DNA of 8,297 nucleotides from Spirochaetota bacterium (GCA_017998475.1 JAGODA010000141.1:1-8297), one strand, 5' to 3'; shown: positions 1 through 6,907, numbered from the stretch's first letter. Numbers and translations are program-made. The notes: a model not told the origin generated them from the sequence alone.

Positions 1-1
1 G

Positions 2-913
2 GTTACGGTCACGAACGACGGTTTCATCCGCCGTCTCGCCGTGGACACGTTCAAAAAGCAGCGGCGCGGCGGAAAGGGCGTCACCGGACTTTCGTCCAAG
101 CGGGAGGATTTTATCAAGCTTATGATGGTCGCCGCGACTCATGACATGATTTTCCTCTTCTCGAACAAGGGAAAGATTTTCGGAATGAAGACCTACGAGC
201 TCCCGGAGGCCTCCAAAACCAGTCGAGGAAAATCACTCAAGGGAATCATAAACCTTGCCTCCGGCGAGGACATTACGGCCATCTGCGCGGTCCCCGACAT
301 GGAAAGCGAGATGTACATCTGCATGGTGACGAAGGGCGGCATACTGAAAAAAACCTCGATCGATGATTTCCGTAACGCCAAAAAAGGTGGCATAATAGCG
401 ATCAATCTTAAAAAGGACGACGAGCTCTCCGAGGTCAAGCTCGTAAAGGGCGATGACGATGTCGTGATCGCCTCGCGCAAAGGGCTTCTGGTGAGGACCA
501 ATATCCGTTCCATGCGCCCGATGGGGAGGAACTCTTCAGGAATCATCGGCATGCGGCTATCCGCCGGCGATATGGTGATCGGCATGGACGTGGTCAAGAA
601 GAACTCTTCGCTCTTCGTGGTCACCGAGGGCGGCTACGGAAAGAAGATCGATTACCGTAACTTCGCCACCAAGGGCAGGGGCGGCAAGGGGATGGCCTAC
701 CTGAAGGTTTCGGACAAGAACGGGCCCGCATCGGGCATCCGTTCCGTATTTCCTGAAGATGAGATCATCATTGCCTCGAAGACGGGGATGACCATACGCC
801 TGCTCGCCAGGGATGTTTCGGTTCAGGGCAGGGCGACCGTCGGGGTTAAACTGCTCGAGCTGAGCGACAACGACATGGTTACGGATTTTGCGGTAATCTC
901 CGAAGAGCTGTAG
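2..913 (+). CDS. gyrA: DNA gyrase subunit A, C-terminal DNA-wrapping domain (5' partial)
   Basis: The reading frame is open from base 2, so the gene enters from the left edge and only its last 303 codons are present. The canonical GyrA box QRRGGKG lies at 59-79, at the start of the C-terminal beta-pinwheel. Five further degenerate box repeats follow (TSRGKSLKG, AKKGGIIAINL, GRNSSGIIGMRL, TKGRGGKGMAYL, VQGRATVGVKLL), which fits a six-bladed pinwheel. In the family this domain wraps the T-segment DNA and lets gyrase introduce negative supercoils with GyrB and ATP. The intact GyrA box favours GyrA over ParC. The protein ends soon after the last blade, without the long acidic tail of the E. coli enzyme. 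The breakage-reunion domain with the catalytic tyrosine lies outside the window. An ATG/GTG-type start near base 41 is internal and should not be used as the gene start. Confidence 0.96.
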   Translation, partial: VTVTNDGFIRRLAVDTFKKQRRGGKGVTGLSSKREDFIKLMMVAATHDMIFLFSNKGKIFGMKTYELPEASKTSRGKSLKGIINLASGEDITAICAVPDMESEMYICMVTKGGILKKTSIDDFRNAKKGGIIAINLKKDDELSEVKLVKGDDDVVIASRKGLLVRTNIRSMRPMGRNSSGIIGMRLSAGDMVIGMDVVKKNSSLFVVTEGGYGKKIDYRNFATKGRGGKGMAYLKVSDKNGPASGIRSVFPEDEIIIASKTGMTIRLLARDVSVQGRATVGVKLLELSDNDMVTDFAVISEEL

Positions 914-934
914 AGATCGTTAACCCGAAAACGC

Positions 935-964
935 GAAAAAGCGCGGAAACCACCGCGCTTTTTC
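935..964. terminator. Bidirectional rho-independent terminator between gyrA and the SPOR gene
   Basis: A perfect 12-bp inverted repeat, GAAAAAGCGCGG (935-946) and CCGCGCTTTTTC (953-964), encloses a 6-nt loop. The GC core is flanked by an A5 tract on the left and a T5 tract on the right, so a U-tract follows the hairpin on either strand. It starts 21 nt after the gyrA stop and lies 26 nt beyond the stop of the convergent SPOR gene, as expected for a shared terminator. Confidence 0.9.
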
Positions 965-990
965 TTTGTACCGATTGCCGTTTTGCTCTT

Positions 991-1785
991 TCAGTCCCGA
1001 ACCATATAACTCTCCGCGTAACGGGAATCCTCCTGAATCTCGTTAAGGATATCGAGGGCGCGGCTCTTTGTCGCGATGGGCCCTATGCGAACCCTGAAGT
1101 AGCTTTTCCCGTTTAACTGCGTTCGGTCAATAAAGGCGTCGAAGTTCATCTTTTTCAGGTTTTCGATCTCGGCCGCGGCTTTTGACTTCTTGTCGAAGGC
1201 GGCCACCTGCACGGAGTATGCGTCTCTGTGGGCTCCGGCGGCCGCTTTTTTATTAACCGAAACGACCTCCACGGTCTTCTGTTTTCGCTGTTTGTCACCC
1301 TTTTTAACGGCCTGCTTTTTTATGGGTTTGGTAGTCTCAACGGGAATGACGGCCTTCTGTGGATCGGGTGTCGGGGGGATAATCTCCTTTATGGATTCCG
1401 ACGTTAAAAGGTCCTGCGAGGGGACATGCTTTTCCATCGCGGCGAACTCGTTGATTTTGGCCGGTGCGCTCTTGTCCTTCTCGGCGGCACCGGGCGCAAG
1501 GAGCCGGTCGATCTCGGCCTGCGCGTTCAGCATGTTCTCTTCACCCGATGGGAGTTTCGCCGGGGTTATCGAATCAGCCGGCAGATCGAGGATCGAGTCC
1601 CGGCCGGCGACGGATTCGCCGGGTTTCTCGTGGGACTTGTACAGGTTCATTCCGAGGAGAAACGATATTATGATCACCCCTATCGCGACCGACGCGACAA
1701 TGATGATTCGCGGCGTGTCGAGGTTGACGGTGTACATGTTCTTCTCTTTCATGCCTTTCTGGTGGAATTCGTCAAAGTGTTCCAT
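991..1785 (-). CDS. Membrane-anchored SPOR-domain protein
   Basis: This is a 264-residue bitopic inner-membrane protein. A short N-terminal cytoplasmic segment (about 1-25) precedes one transmembrane helix (about 26-47, rich in I, V, A and L). A low-complexity linker rich in K, P, A and E (about 50-188) follows, then a C-terminal SPOR domain (about 190-263) with the motifs YSVQVAAF and YFRVRIGP. SPOR domains bind peptidoglycan stripped of stem peptides, usually at division sites, so a periplasmic role in cell division or wall remodelling is likely. The topology resembles FtsN, but I see no sequence basis for using that name. The gene is last in the minus-strand unit and overlaps coaE by 37 nt. 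The ATG at 1785 has AGGTAG 7 nt upstream and AGGAGG 14 nt upstream. An alternative start at 1752 forms an ATGA overlap with the coaE stop and would shorten the protein by 11 residues without touching the helix. Confidence 0.88.
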   Translation of the reverse strand: MEHFDEFHQKGMKEKNMYTVNLDTPRIIIVASVAIGVIIISFLLGMNLYKSHEKPGESVAGRDSILDLPADSITPAKLPSGEENMLNAQAEIDRLLAPGAAEKDKSAPAKINEFAAMEKHVPSQDLLTSESIKEIIPPTPDPQKAVIPVETTKPIKKQAVKKGDKQRKQKTVEVVSVNKKAAAGAHRDAYSVQVAAFDKKSKAAAEIENLKKMNFDAFIDRTQLNGKSYFRVRIGPIATKSRALDILNEIQEDSRYAESYMVRD

Positions 1786-2345
1786 ATTTCTACTACCTGC
1801 CTCCTGGTGTTTTCCAGCCCGCCCGAGTTGTCGATTACATAATCGGCCTTTTTGATCTTTTCATTGAGAGAAATTTGATTGTTGAGCCGATCCCGGATTT
1901 CATCCTTCGTGATGTTGTCGCGCAGTGCCCCCCGTTCGAGAGCCTGATCGGTATTCGCCGTGACGACGATGTTAAGGTCCATGAAGCGATCGAATCCGCT
2001 TTCGAAGAGCAGGGGGGTGTTCACCATGAACACGGCCTGTGGATCGCTGTGGAAAATCTCGGAGGCCCTCTGTAAAATGAGCGGGTGCGTGATCTCGTTG
2101 AGCCGCCTGACGCGTTCCGGGTCCTTGAAGACGGTATTCGCGAAACCCCTGCGGTCGAGCGACCCGTCATCGGCGAGAATGCCGGGACCGAATTCTTCGA
2201 CAAGCCGACGCAGCCCTTCGGTCCCCGGTTCGACAATATCGCGCGCGATGATATCCGTATCGATGACGCGGGCCCCGAGCTCCTCGAACATCGCGCACAC
2301 CGTTCCTTTTCCCGAGGCGAATATTCCCGTTACGCCGATTTTCAT
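1749..2345 (-). CDS. coaE: Dephospho-CoA kinase
   Basis: This 198-residue protein matches the usual length of CoaE, the cytoplasmic kinase that phosphorylates the 3'-hydroxyl of the dephospho-CoA ribose with ATP in the last step of CoA synthesis. A P-loop is at residues 7-15 (GIFASGKGT). DTDIIARDI at 29-37 corresponds to the conserved DADxIAR segment, THPLI lies at 86-90 and PLLFE at 111-115, all typical of the family. The Walker A motif is unusual: the residue after the lysine (K13) is G14 instead of Ser or Thr, with T15 next. The start is well fixed: GGAGG at 2353-2357 sits 7 nt upstream of the ATG, and the ATG overlaps the stop of the preceding gene as ATGA. This coupling suggests co-translation with the DUF115 protein. 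Confidence 0.93.
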   Translation of the reverse strand: MKIGVTGIFASGKGTVCAMFEELGARVIDTDIIARDIVEPGTEGLRRLVEEFGPGILADDGSLDRRGFANTVFKDPERVRRLNEITHPLILQRASEIFHSDPQAVFMVNTPLLFESGFDRFMDLNIVVTANTDQALERGALRDNITKDEIRDRLNNQISLNEKIKKADYVIDNSGGLENTRRQVVEIWNTLTNSTRKA

Positions 2346-3895
2346 TGTGTTTCCTCCATATCGAGTATATATACCATTTTCCGTTTCAAGGAGTCGATGA
2401 TCGCGCCGGAGGCCCTGTCTCCGAGCGAGGTCGTGAGCAGGCGCTCCCGTACATCGTCTCTTGAAAGCACGGCGCGCAGATCGTGGACGAACGCCCGTTG
2501 TGACGGTGCCGGACGCGACCCGACAACCGCGCCGATTGCGTTTTCGGCTCCTGTCGGGTGTTCGGGAATTCCAGAAAGAAAACGCTCCGCGGTGGTATCC
2601 CCGGCGCCCTCCAGGGGGACGCCTGTGGATTCCAGCCGATAGACATTTTGTATGGATTCCCTTCGCAGGAGCGATTCTATCGAAGAGCGATACGTCTCGA
2701 AGGACCTTCTGCTGTAACGCCCGTCGATGAGATATCCCCCGCTTGATTTCATGATATACGTGAGATTCCGCGTTTCGACCGGGGAGAATCGATCTTGAAA
2801 ATACAGGGTGAAGCGTCTCTGGTAAGCGGTGTTCCGGGCGTAAATCGTATGGCCGGGAAAACAGAAATCGAATCCCGCCAGGGCTATGGGGGAGAGTCCG
2901 AGTCGATGCGCCAGCAGCACAGCGTCGCCGGCGACCGTTCCCGTGAGAGAGTCAATCGATCCCGTGGCGCCCGGACGCAGCTCTTCGAGAAGCTGGGATA
3001 CGGGGTGGGTATTGAGCGAGAGGAAACCCGGCCTGCGACGCGGGGCGAGCGGGTAAGATGTCGGAGAAAAAACGGTAGCGATCGTATCGGACCATCCGTG
3101 CGCGAAGTGTTCACAGACGTGCTGCTGCGGGTCGATTGAGACGGCGATGTCGGGGGTGATTCCGGCGCCCGTAAGCGATGGCACGGCGGAGTCGACGGCG
3201 ATGAGAGCGACGCGCGAGCGGGCCCTCTTCAGAAGAGGCAGGACCCGGTCGAGCGTGGGACCCGAGGTGACGACTACTCCGGGGACACCCGTAAGACGGT
3301 TATAGAGCGAAGTAACCGGTGTCGATCGTTCTACGGCGGCCATATTGAGGATCGCGTTACGGAGATACCGGGGGCCGAAGGCGGTCCTGGTCGCGGTATT
3401 GCCTCCGAAGCGATCGACCGCCCTGCGGATTATTTCCCTTACAGAGCCGTAATACTCCGGGAAAAGGCGTATCGACGCGGGGTGTTCGATAACCTGGATA
3501 CCCCTGTCGATCCCCGCGGCGATAAAGTCATTCACGATAGTCTCGATCTCATCGATGGCGCTTCCTGAAACGAGCCGTGATTCCGCATTAATGATACGTG
3601 ATGTGACGGTATTACGTGAAATTTCAGCCTCGATACCGGGGAGGATGTCGATGAGCAGAACGCGCCGATACCGGATCTTTCCCCCGGAAAGCGGCAACAG
3701 GTGGTAACCGAGCCCGACGCCCAGAACGATGAGCACATCGTATCTATCGGGGTGGAACTCGGCAAGGAGAGAGTGTCTCTCGCGCGACGGGGAGACCCTG
3801 CTGTGCAGGTAGGAGCGGGATTCCCCGTGCGCGACGACGAGGGTCGGGGGACCTTCACGCGACGGTTCTACTATAAATCGAGGCGGTCTATCCAT
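2342..3895 (-). CDS. DUF115 / MAF_flag10-family protein (6-hydroxymethylpterin pyrophosphokinase MptE-like)
   Basis: This 517-residue soluble protein has no signal peptide or transmembrane segment. The N-terminal part contains a nucleotide-binding-like stretch, VLIVLGVGLGYHL (about 54-66), and a following strand, RVLLIDI (78-84). The central part carries the marks of the DUF115/MAF_flag10 family: VVVTSGPTL (207-214), ALIAVDSA (230-237), GITPDIAVSIDPQ (245-257) and, near 319-346, GTVAGDAVLLAH followed by LAGFDFCF. In other bacteria such proteins are motility-associated factors thought to glycosylate flagellins, and archaeal MptE relatives are pterin pyrophosphokinases. Which activity applies here cannot be told from sequence. 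It is probably co-transcribed with the OmpA gene 63 nt upstream and overlaps coaE as ATGA. No clear ribosome-binding site precedes the ATG (upstream bases GATTATTTAAAC), so the start is the weak point. The frame stays open upstream to the ompA stop, but it offers no ATG, GTG or TTG there. Confidence 0.85.
   Translation of the reverse strand: MDRPPRFIVEPSREGPPTLVVAHGESRSYLHSRVSPSRERHSLLAEFHPDRYDVLIVLGVGLGYHLLPLSGGKIRYRRVLLIDILPGIEAEISRNTVTSRIINAESRLVSGSAIDEIETIVNDFIAAGIDRGIQVIEHPASIRLFPEYYGSVREIIRRAVDRFGGNTATRTAFGPRYLRNAILNMAAVERSTPVTSLYNRLTGVPGVVVTSGPTLDRVLPLLKRARSRVALIAVDSAVPSLTGAGITPDIAVSIDPQQHVCEHFAHGWSDTIATVFSPTSYPLAPRRRPGFLSLNTHPVSQLLEELRPGATGSIDSLTGTVAGDAVLLAHRLGLSPIALAGFDFCFPGHTIYARNTAYQRRFTLYFQDRFSPVETRNLTYIMKSSGGYLIDGRYSRRSFETYRSSIESLLRRESIQNVYRLESTGVPLEGAGDTTAERFLSGIPEHPTGAENAIGAVVGSRPAPSQRAFVHDLRAVLSRDDVRERLLTTSLGDRASGAIIDSLKRKMVYILDMEETQ
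2353..2357 (-). promoter_or_regulatory. Ribosome-binding site of coaE
   Basis: GGAGG on the minus strand, with a 7-nt spacer to the coaE ATG at 2345. It lies inside the end of the DUF115 gene and supports independent re-initiation at the ATGA junction. Confidence 0.8.
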
Positions 3896-3958
3896 GTTTA
3901 AATAATCGATAGATTCGTCCCGATAATTTCGTCTTTTATGCGTTCCGTGAGCCCGAAT

Positions 3959-5503
3959 TCATTCGATGAGCCTGAACTCTGTACGCCGGTTCTGTTCGTC
4001 GTATCCGGGGCCCTTTCGGGGCACCTTCGGTTCGGACATACCCGCGCCGCGGATCGTCAGCCTGGAGGCGTCGATGCCTTTGGTTACCAGGTACTCCTTG
4101 ACCGAGCGCGCCCGTTCGAGGCTGAGTCTGTTATTGAACTCTCCGGTCCCGTGAAGGTCCGTGTGGCCTATGATCTGGAAGCGGAGCGAAGGGCTTTTTT
4201 TTAGGTATTCGGCAAGCGCGTCGAGATAGGGAATCGATTCAGGTTTTATGCGCGCCGATTCGAAATCGAAGTGTATTGCATGGATGTCGAAACGTGACTC
4301 CTTTTCGATCGGTGAAAGCTCCAGTATAAGGGGCTTACCGGCGGCCCTGGCGATATCGATGGTTTCGAAAAGCGGCACGTAGCCTTTTTCGCTTATATTC
4401 AGATCGATCGTCTTTACGGCCGGGTTGTATGTGATCGTCGCCCGTCCACCGGAGTCGGTCTTCTTCTTGAGCTCCGCGGTGAGCGGCTCCTCTCCCTCGC
4501 GCTCGACCTTCGTGAAGAGGTTGAGTTCGGTTTCGACGGGTTTGCGCGTCTTTTTATCGCGAACGATGATATCCAGCGGTTCTGTCTTCACGATCGTGGA
4601 GGTGTAGATATCATAGAGTCCCATGCCGCCGGCGCGGTTTGAACAAAAGTAAAGAGCCTCGCCGATGATCGAGAGGTGAACGTCATTGGCGCTGGAATTG
4701 ATCCCGGGGCCGAGGTTTACCGGTTGACCTATACGGCCGTTGTCGTACGGAGCGTAATAGAGATCCCACCCGCCGTATCCGCCGGCGCGCCGCGACGAGA
4801 AAAAGAATCCTTTTCCGTCGGGAGCGGGGGCCAGGCTGATGTCCTGCTCGCCGATGTTTATCGGCGCGGGCATGGGCCGCTGGTTTACAAAGGAGCCGTC
4901 ACCGGTGTCATCGCGATATTCAGCGCTCATTATGTAGGCCCGATCGATGGTTCCGAAAGGCCATGTGGTATAGTAGAGTGTCGACAGGTCACGGCTCAGA
5001 CTGGGGGAGCGTTCATGATGCGCGGTATTGACCGTACCGGGCAGCCGTATGGGCCGCTGCCAGCGCCCGCCGATGTTCTGGCTTACGTAAAGGTCGTAGG
5101 ATACCCGTATTTTCCCGGAGGCGTCAGCGGGCATCTCGAGGCTGCCGTCGCGGTCGGAAGCGAAAAAGATGAAAACTCCGTCCGGCGTGATGAAGGGGGT
5201 TTCGTCGTTATACGGAGAGTTGATCTCGGAGATGGCGCGAGGTTCGCTCCACGTCCCTCCTTCTTTCCGGCAGATGTAAATGTTCTGGTAGGACTCGCCC
5301 GAGCGCTTGGAGTTGAACACCATGGTATTCCCGTCGGCGGTAAACGAAGGCGCGAAATCGTCGAACGGGGTATTAATCGCGGTGCCCATGTTGACGATGT
5401 TCCGCACCTGGATAGGAAGAACCTGTGCGAGGAGAACCGCGGAAATGGATACCGCCAGTGCAGATGCGGCCGCTGCCATGATACGAGCGATTACTTTCAT
5501 CAT
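3959..5503 (-). CDS. Secreted PD40 beta-propeller / OmpA C-terminal domain protein
   Basis: This is a 514-residue exported protein. An N-terminal signal peptide (about 1-27, hydrophobic AAASALAVSISAVLLA) has no lipobox cysteine, so the product is probably a soluble periplasmic or outer-membrane-associated protein. Five PD40/WD40-like strands follow at about 47-75, 95-120, 162-185, 217-250 and 270-302 (for example SFTADGNTMVFNSKRSG and PAPDGKGFFFSSRRAGG). A carboxypeptidase-regulatory-like beta-sandwich (about 310-397) comes next, then an OmpA C-terminal domain (about 405-512) with GHTDLHGTGE, NNRLSLERA and NRRTEF. D449 and R464 sit 15 residues apart, like the diaminopimelate-binding Asp and Arg of E. 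coli OmpA, so non-covalent peptidoglycan binding is predicted. It is the first gene of the minus-strand unit. AGGGG lies about 8 nt before the first ATG. A second ATG is the next codon, so the start is certain to within one residue. Confidence 0.9.
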   Translation of the reverse strand: MMKVIARIMAAAASALAVSISAVLLAQVLPIQVRNIVNMGTAINTPFDDFAPSFTADGNTMVFNSKRSGESYQNIYICRKEGGTWSEPRAISEINSPYNDETPFITPDGVFIFFASDRDGSLEMPADASGKIRVSYDLYVSQNIGGRWQRPIRLPGTVNTAHHERSPSLSRDLSTLYYTTWPFGTIDRAYIMSAEYRDDTGDGSFVNQRPMPAPINIGEQDISLAPAPDGKGFFFSSRRAGGYGGWDLYYAPYDNGRIGQPVNLGPGINSSANDVHLSIIGEALYFCSNRAGGMGLYDIYTSTIVKTEPLDIIVRDKKTRKPVETELNLFTKVEREGEEPLTAELKKKTDSGGRATITYNPAVKTIDLNISEKGYVPLFETIDIARAAGKPLILELSPIEKESRFDIHAIHFDFESARIKPESIPYLDALAEYLKKSPSLRFQIIGHTDLHGTGEFNNRLSLERARSVKEYLVTKGIDASRLTIRGAGMSEPKVPRKGPGYDEQNRRTEFRLIE

Positions 5504-5523
5504 TCGGATCCCCTGTGATTCGT

Positions 5524-5534
5524 CGTTCGGAACG
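5524..5534. repeat. Short palindrome upstream of the OmpA gene
   Basis: CGTTC-G-GAACG, a perfect 5-bp inverted repeat with a 1-nt centre, lies 21 nt upstream of the OmpA-protein start codon. It could be an operator half-site pair. No known regulator is recognised and chance is possible. Confidence 0.35.
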
Positions 5535-5550
5535 CATATTCACGGACCTT

Positions 5551-5563
5551 CCGGAATTTCCGG
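5551..5563. repeat. CCGGAA-T-TTCCGG inverted repeat
   Basis: Perfect 6-bp arms around a single T, in the spacer between two divergent genes. The same stretch is also a near-direct repeat, TTCCGGAA (5549-5556) and TTCCGGGAA (5558-5566). Its form and location fit a dimeric regulator site. No regulator is known from the sequence. Confidence 0.4.
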
Positions 5564-5614
5564 GAATGGCCGTATTCTCTTCCACGAGTGGCGGGTTAAT
5601 GCCATGGCCGCCGC

Positions 5615-5631
5615 CCGGGATGCTGTCCCGG
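5615..5631. repeat. Small hairpin in the divergent spacer
   Basis: CCGGGA (5615-5620) and TCCCGG (5626-5631) form a 6-bp stem with a 5-nt loop, followed on the plus strand by AAAAA. A T-run does not follow it on the plus strand. On the minus strand the T-run precedes it, so it is not a convincing terminator on either strand. Confidence 0.4.
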
Positions 5632-5738
5632 AAAAAGCTACAGGCGTGGCGGACAAAAGGCAAATAAAAATCATGGGATAAATGGCGCCACTACAGGAAA
5701 GTCCTTGCGTGAGGCGCGGAATCGGATAGGCTTTGAAC

Positions 5739-6581
5739 ATGATACTCGATTTTCATACCCATATTTTCCCGGAAAACGTGGTGCGGGACCGGGACACCTG
5801 CCTTGATGACCGGGACTTCAATGTTCTGTACGCCGGGAAAATGTCGCGAATCGCGACAGCTGAAGACCTTTTACGCGCGCTCGATGAAAACGGTATCGAC
5901 GCGGCGGTTACGATGGGATTCCCGTGGGCCGACGCCGACCGCCTTTCCAGGCACAACGAGTACCTGCTGGAATCAGCGCACGGCTCCGGAGGCAGGATAA
6001 TTCCGTTCTGCGGCCTCAAGGCGGTCGATTCCGGCACGGTCGGCCGTGATGTTAAAAAAGCGCGCGCCGGCGGATTCGCCGGGATCGGGGAGATCGCTTT
6101 CTATTCTGACGGCCTGAGCGGCGAATCCGTGGGACTTCTCTCAGCTCTTTTCGCCGCGGCGCGAGAGGCGGCCCTTCCGGTCTGCCTGCACGTCAACGAG
6201 CCGGTGGGACATTCATACGCCGGGAAGTACGTGACCGATTTTTCGGCGCTTTTCGACGCGATACGAACGGTGCGGGGGCATCCGGTGGTGCTGGCTCACT
6301 GGGGGGGCGGAATGGTGTTCTATGAGCTCATGCCCGAGGTGAGGGAGGCGTTCGAGGGGGTGTATTACGACACGGCGGCATCGCCATTACTGTACCGGAA
6401 CGATATATTCCCGGCGGCCCGGACAATCGTTGGGGCCGGGAAGATCCTCTTTGCCTCTGATTATCCGCTTATCGGTTACGACAGGTATCTCGACGCGATA
6501 GAATCGGCGCCCTTCTCCGCCGAAGAGAAGCGCGCCGTTCTGGGGGGAAACGCCCGCGCGCTTCTCGGCCTTAAGACCTGA
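5739..6581 (+). CDS. Metal-dependent amidohydrolase (Amidohydrolase_2-like TIM barrel), substrate unknown
   Basis: This 280-residue cytoplasmic protein has the metal-ligand pattern of the amidohydrolase superfamily. HxH lies at H6/H8 (DFHTHIFPE), E118 is in GIGEIAF, H151 in CLHVNE, H187 in VLAHWGG, and the catalytic aspartate D241 is in FASDYPL. The C-terminal ...GGNARALLGL motif is typical of the Amidohydrolase_2 (PF04909) and TatD-like groups. Members hydrolyse or decarboxylate varied small substrates, and nothing here fixes which. I chose the ATG at 5739 because GGATAGG (5724-5730) lies 8 nt upstream. The in-frame TTG at 5733 would sit only 2 nt from that site. It is a single gene on the plus strand, divergent from the OmpA gene and convergent with the lipoprotein gene 44 nt downstream. 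No clear terminator is visible in that gap. Confidence 0.88.
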   Translation: MILDFHTHIFPENVVRDRDTCLDDRDFNVLYAGKMSRIATAEDLLRALDENGIDAAVTMGFPWADADRLSRHNEYLLESAHGSGGRIIPFCGLKAVDSGTVGRDVKKARAGGFAGIGEIAFYSDGLSGESVGLLSALFAAAREAALPVCLHVNEPVGHSYAGKYVTDFSALFDAIRTVRGHPVVLAHWGGGMVFYELMPEVREAFEGVYYDTAASPLLYRNDIFPAARTIVGAGKILFASDYPLIGYDRYLDAIESAPFSAEEKRAVLGGNARALLGLKT

Positions 6582-6625
6582 GCGCGCGGATCGTTGAGCG
6601 TTGTATCCCGCTTCCTTCCAGGGGG

Positions 6626-6907
6626 CTATTTGGGTTCGCCCTGGATCTTTTTCAGCCGGGCCTCGCCGACCTTCGCCTTCAGTTCCGGATCGCTCTCGAC
6701 CTTCTGTGCGTAGTCCTCATACTGCTTGAGCGTATAATTGTATTTCTTCACGATGGCTTCTTTGGACTCGGGCGTGAGATCGGTCTCGAAAACCTCCCCC
6801 TCTATCTTGAGAAATTCCTCCGGCGTCATCTCACCTGACTTCTTCGCGCACGATGTCGCAAGCGCGACAGCGACAATGACGATAAGCAGCAAGCGTGCGT
6901 ATCTCAT
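6626..6907 (-). CDS. Small hypothetical lipoprotein
   Basis: A 93-residue precursor begins with a basic N-terminus (MRYAR), a hydrophobic stretch (6-17) and a lipobox-like LATSC, with the predicted lipidated cysteine at residue 20. The mature part is about 73 residues, highly charged and predicted helical, with a TPEEFLKIEGEVF segment and YNYTLKQYEDYAQKVESDPE. I do not recognise a named family. The ATG at 6907 is chosen because AGGAGGT (6911-6917) lies 4 nt upstream and because it puts the basic residues directly before the hydrophobic core. A longer frame starting at 6958 would add 17 polar residues in front of the signal peptide and has no support. A good sigma70-type promoter lies about 75 nt upstream. 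It is probably an envelope-anchored protein of unknown role. Confidence 0.82.
   Translation of the reverse strand: MRYARLLLIVIVAVALATSCAKKSGEMTPEEFLKIEGEVFETDLTPESKEAIVKKYNYTLKQYEDYAQKVESDPELKAKVGEARLKKIQGEPK

Noticed and set aside
193..624. A 143-codon open frame on the minus strand inside gyrA
   Set aside because: It is antisense to six clear GyrA repeats and has no start signals or domain.
1190..1855. A 221-codon open frame on the plus strand
   Set aside because: It is antisense to the SPOR and coaE genes, has no recognisable domain, and its serine/cysteine-rich composition is that of a shadow frame.
4676..5518. A 280-codon open frame on the plus strand
   Set aside because: It lies wholly antisense to the well-supported PD40/OmpA gene, shows no family motifs, and is a product of the high GC content.
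5615..5636. Hairpin followed by AAAAA as a terminator
   Set aside because: On the plus strand the tail is A-rich, not U-rich, and on the minus strand the T-run precedes the stem. No gene ends nearby.
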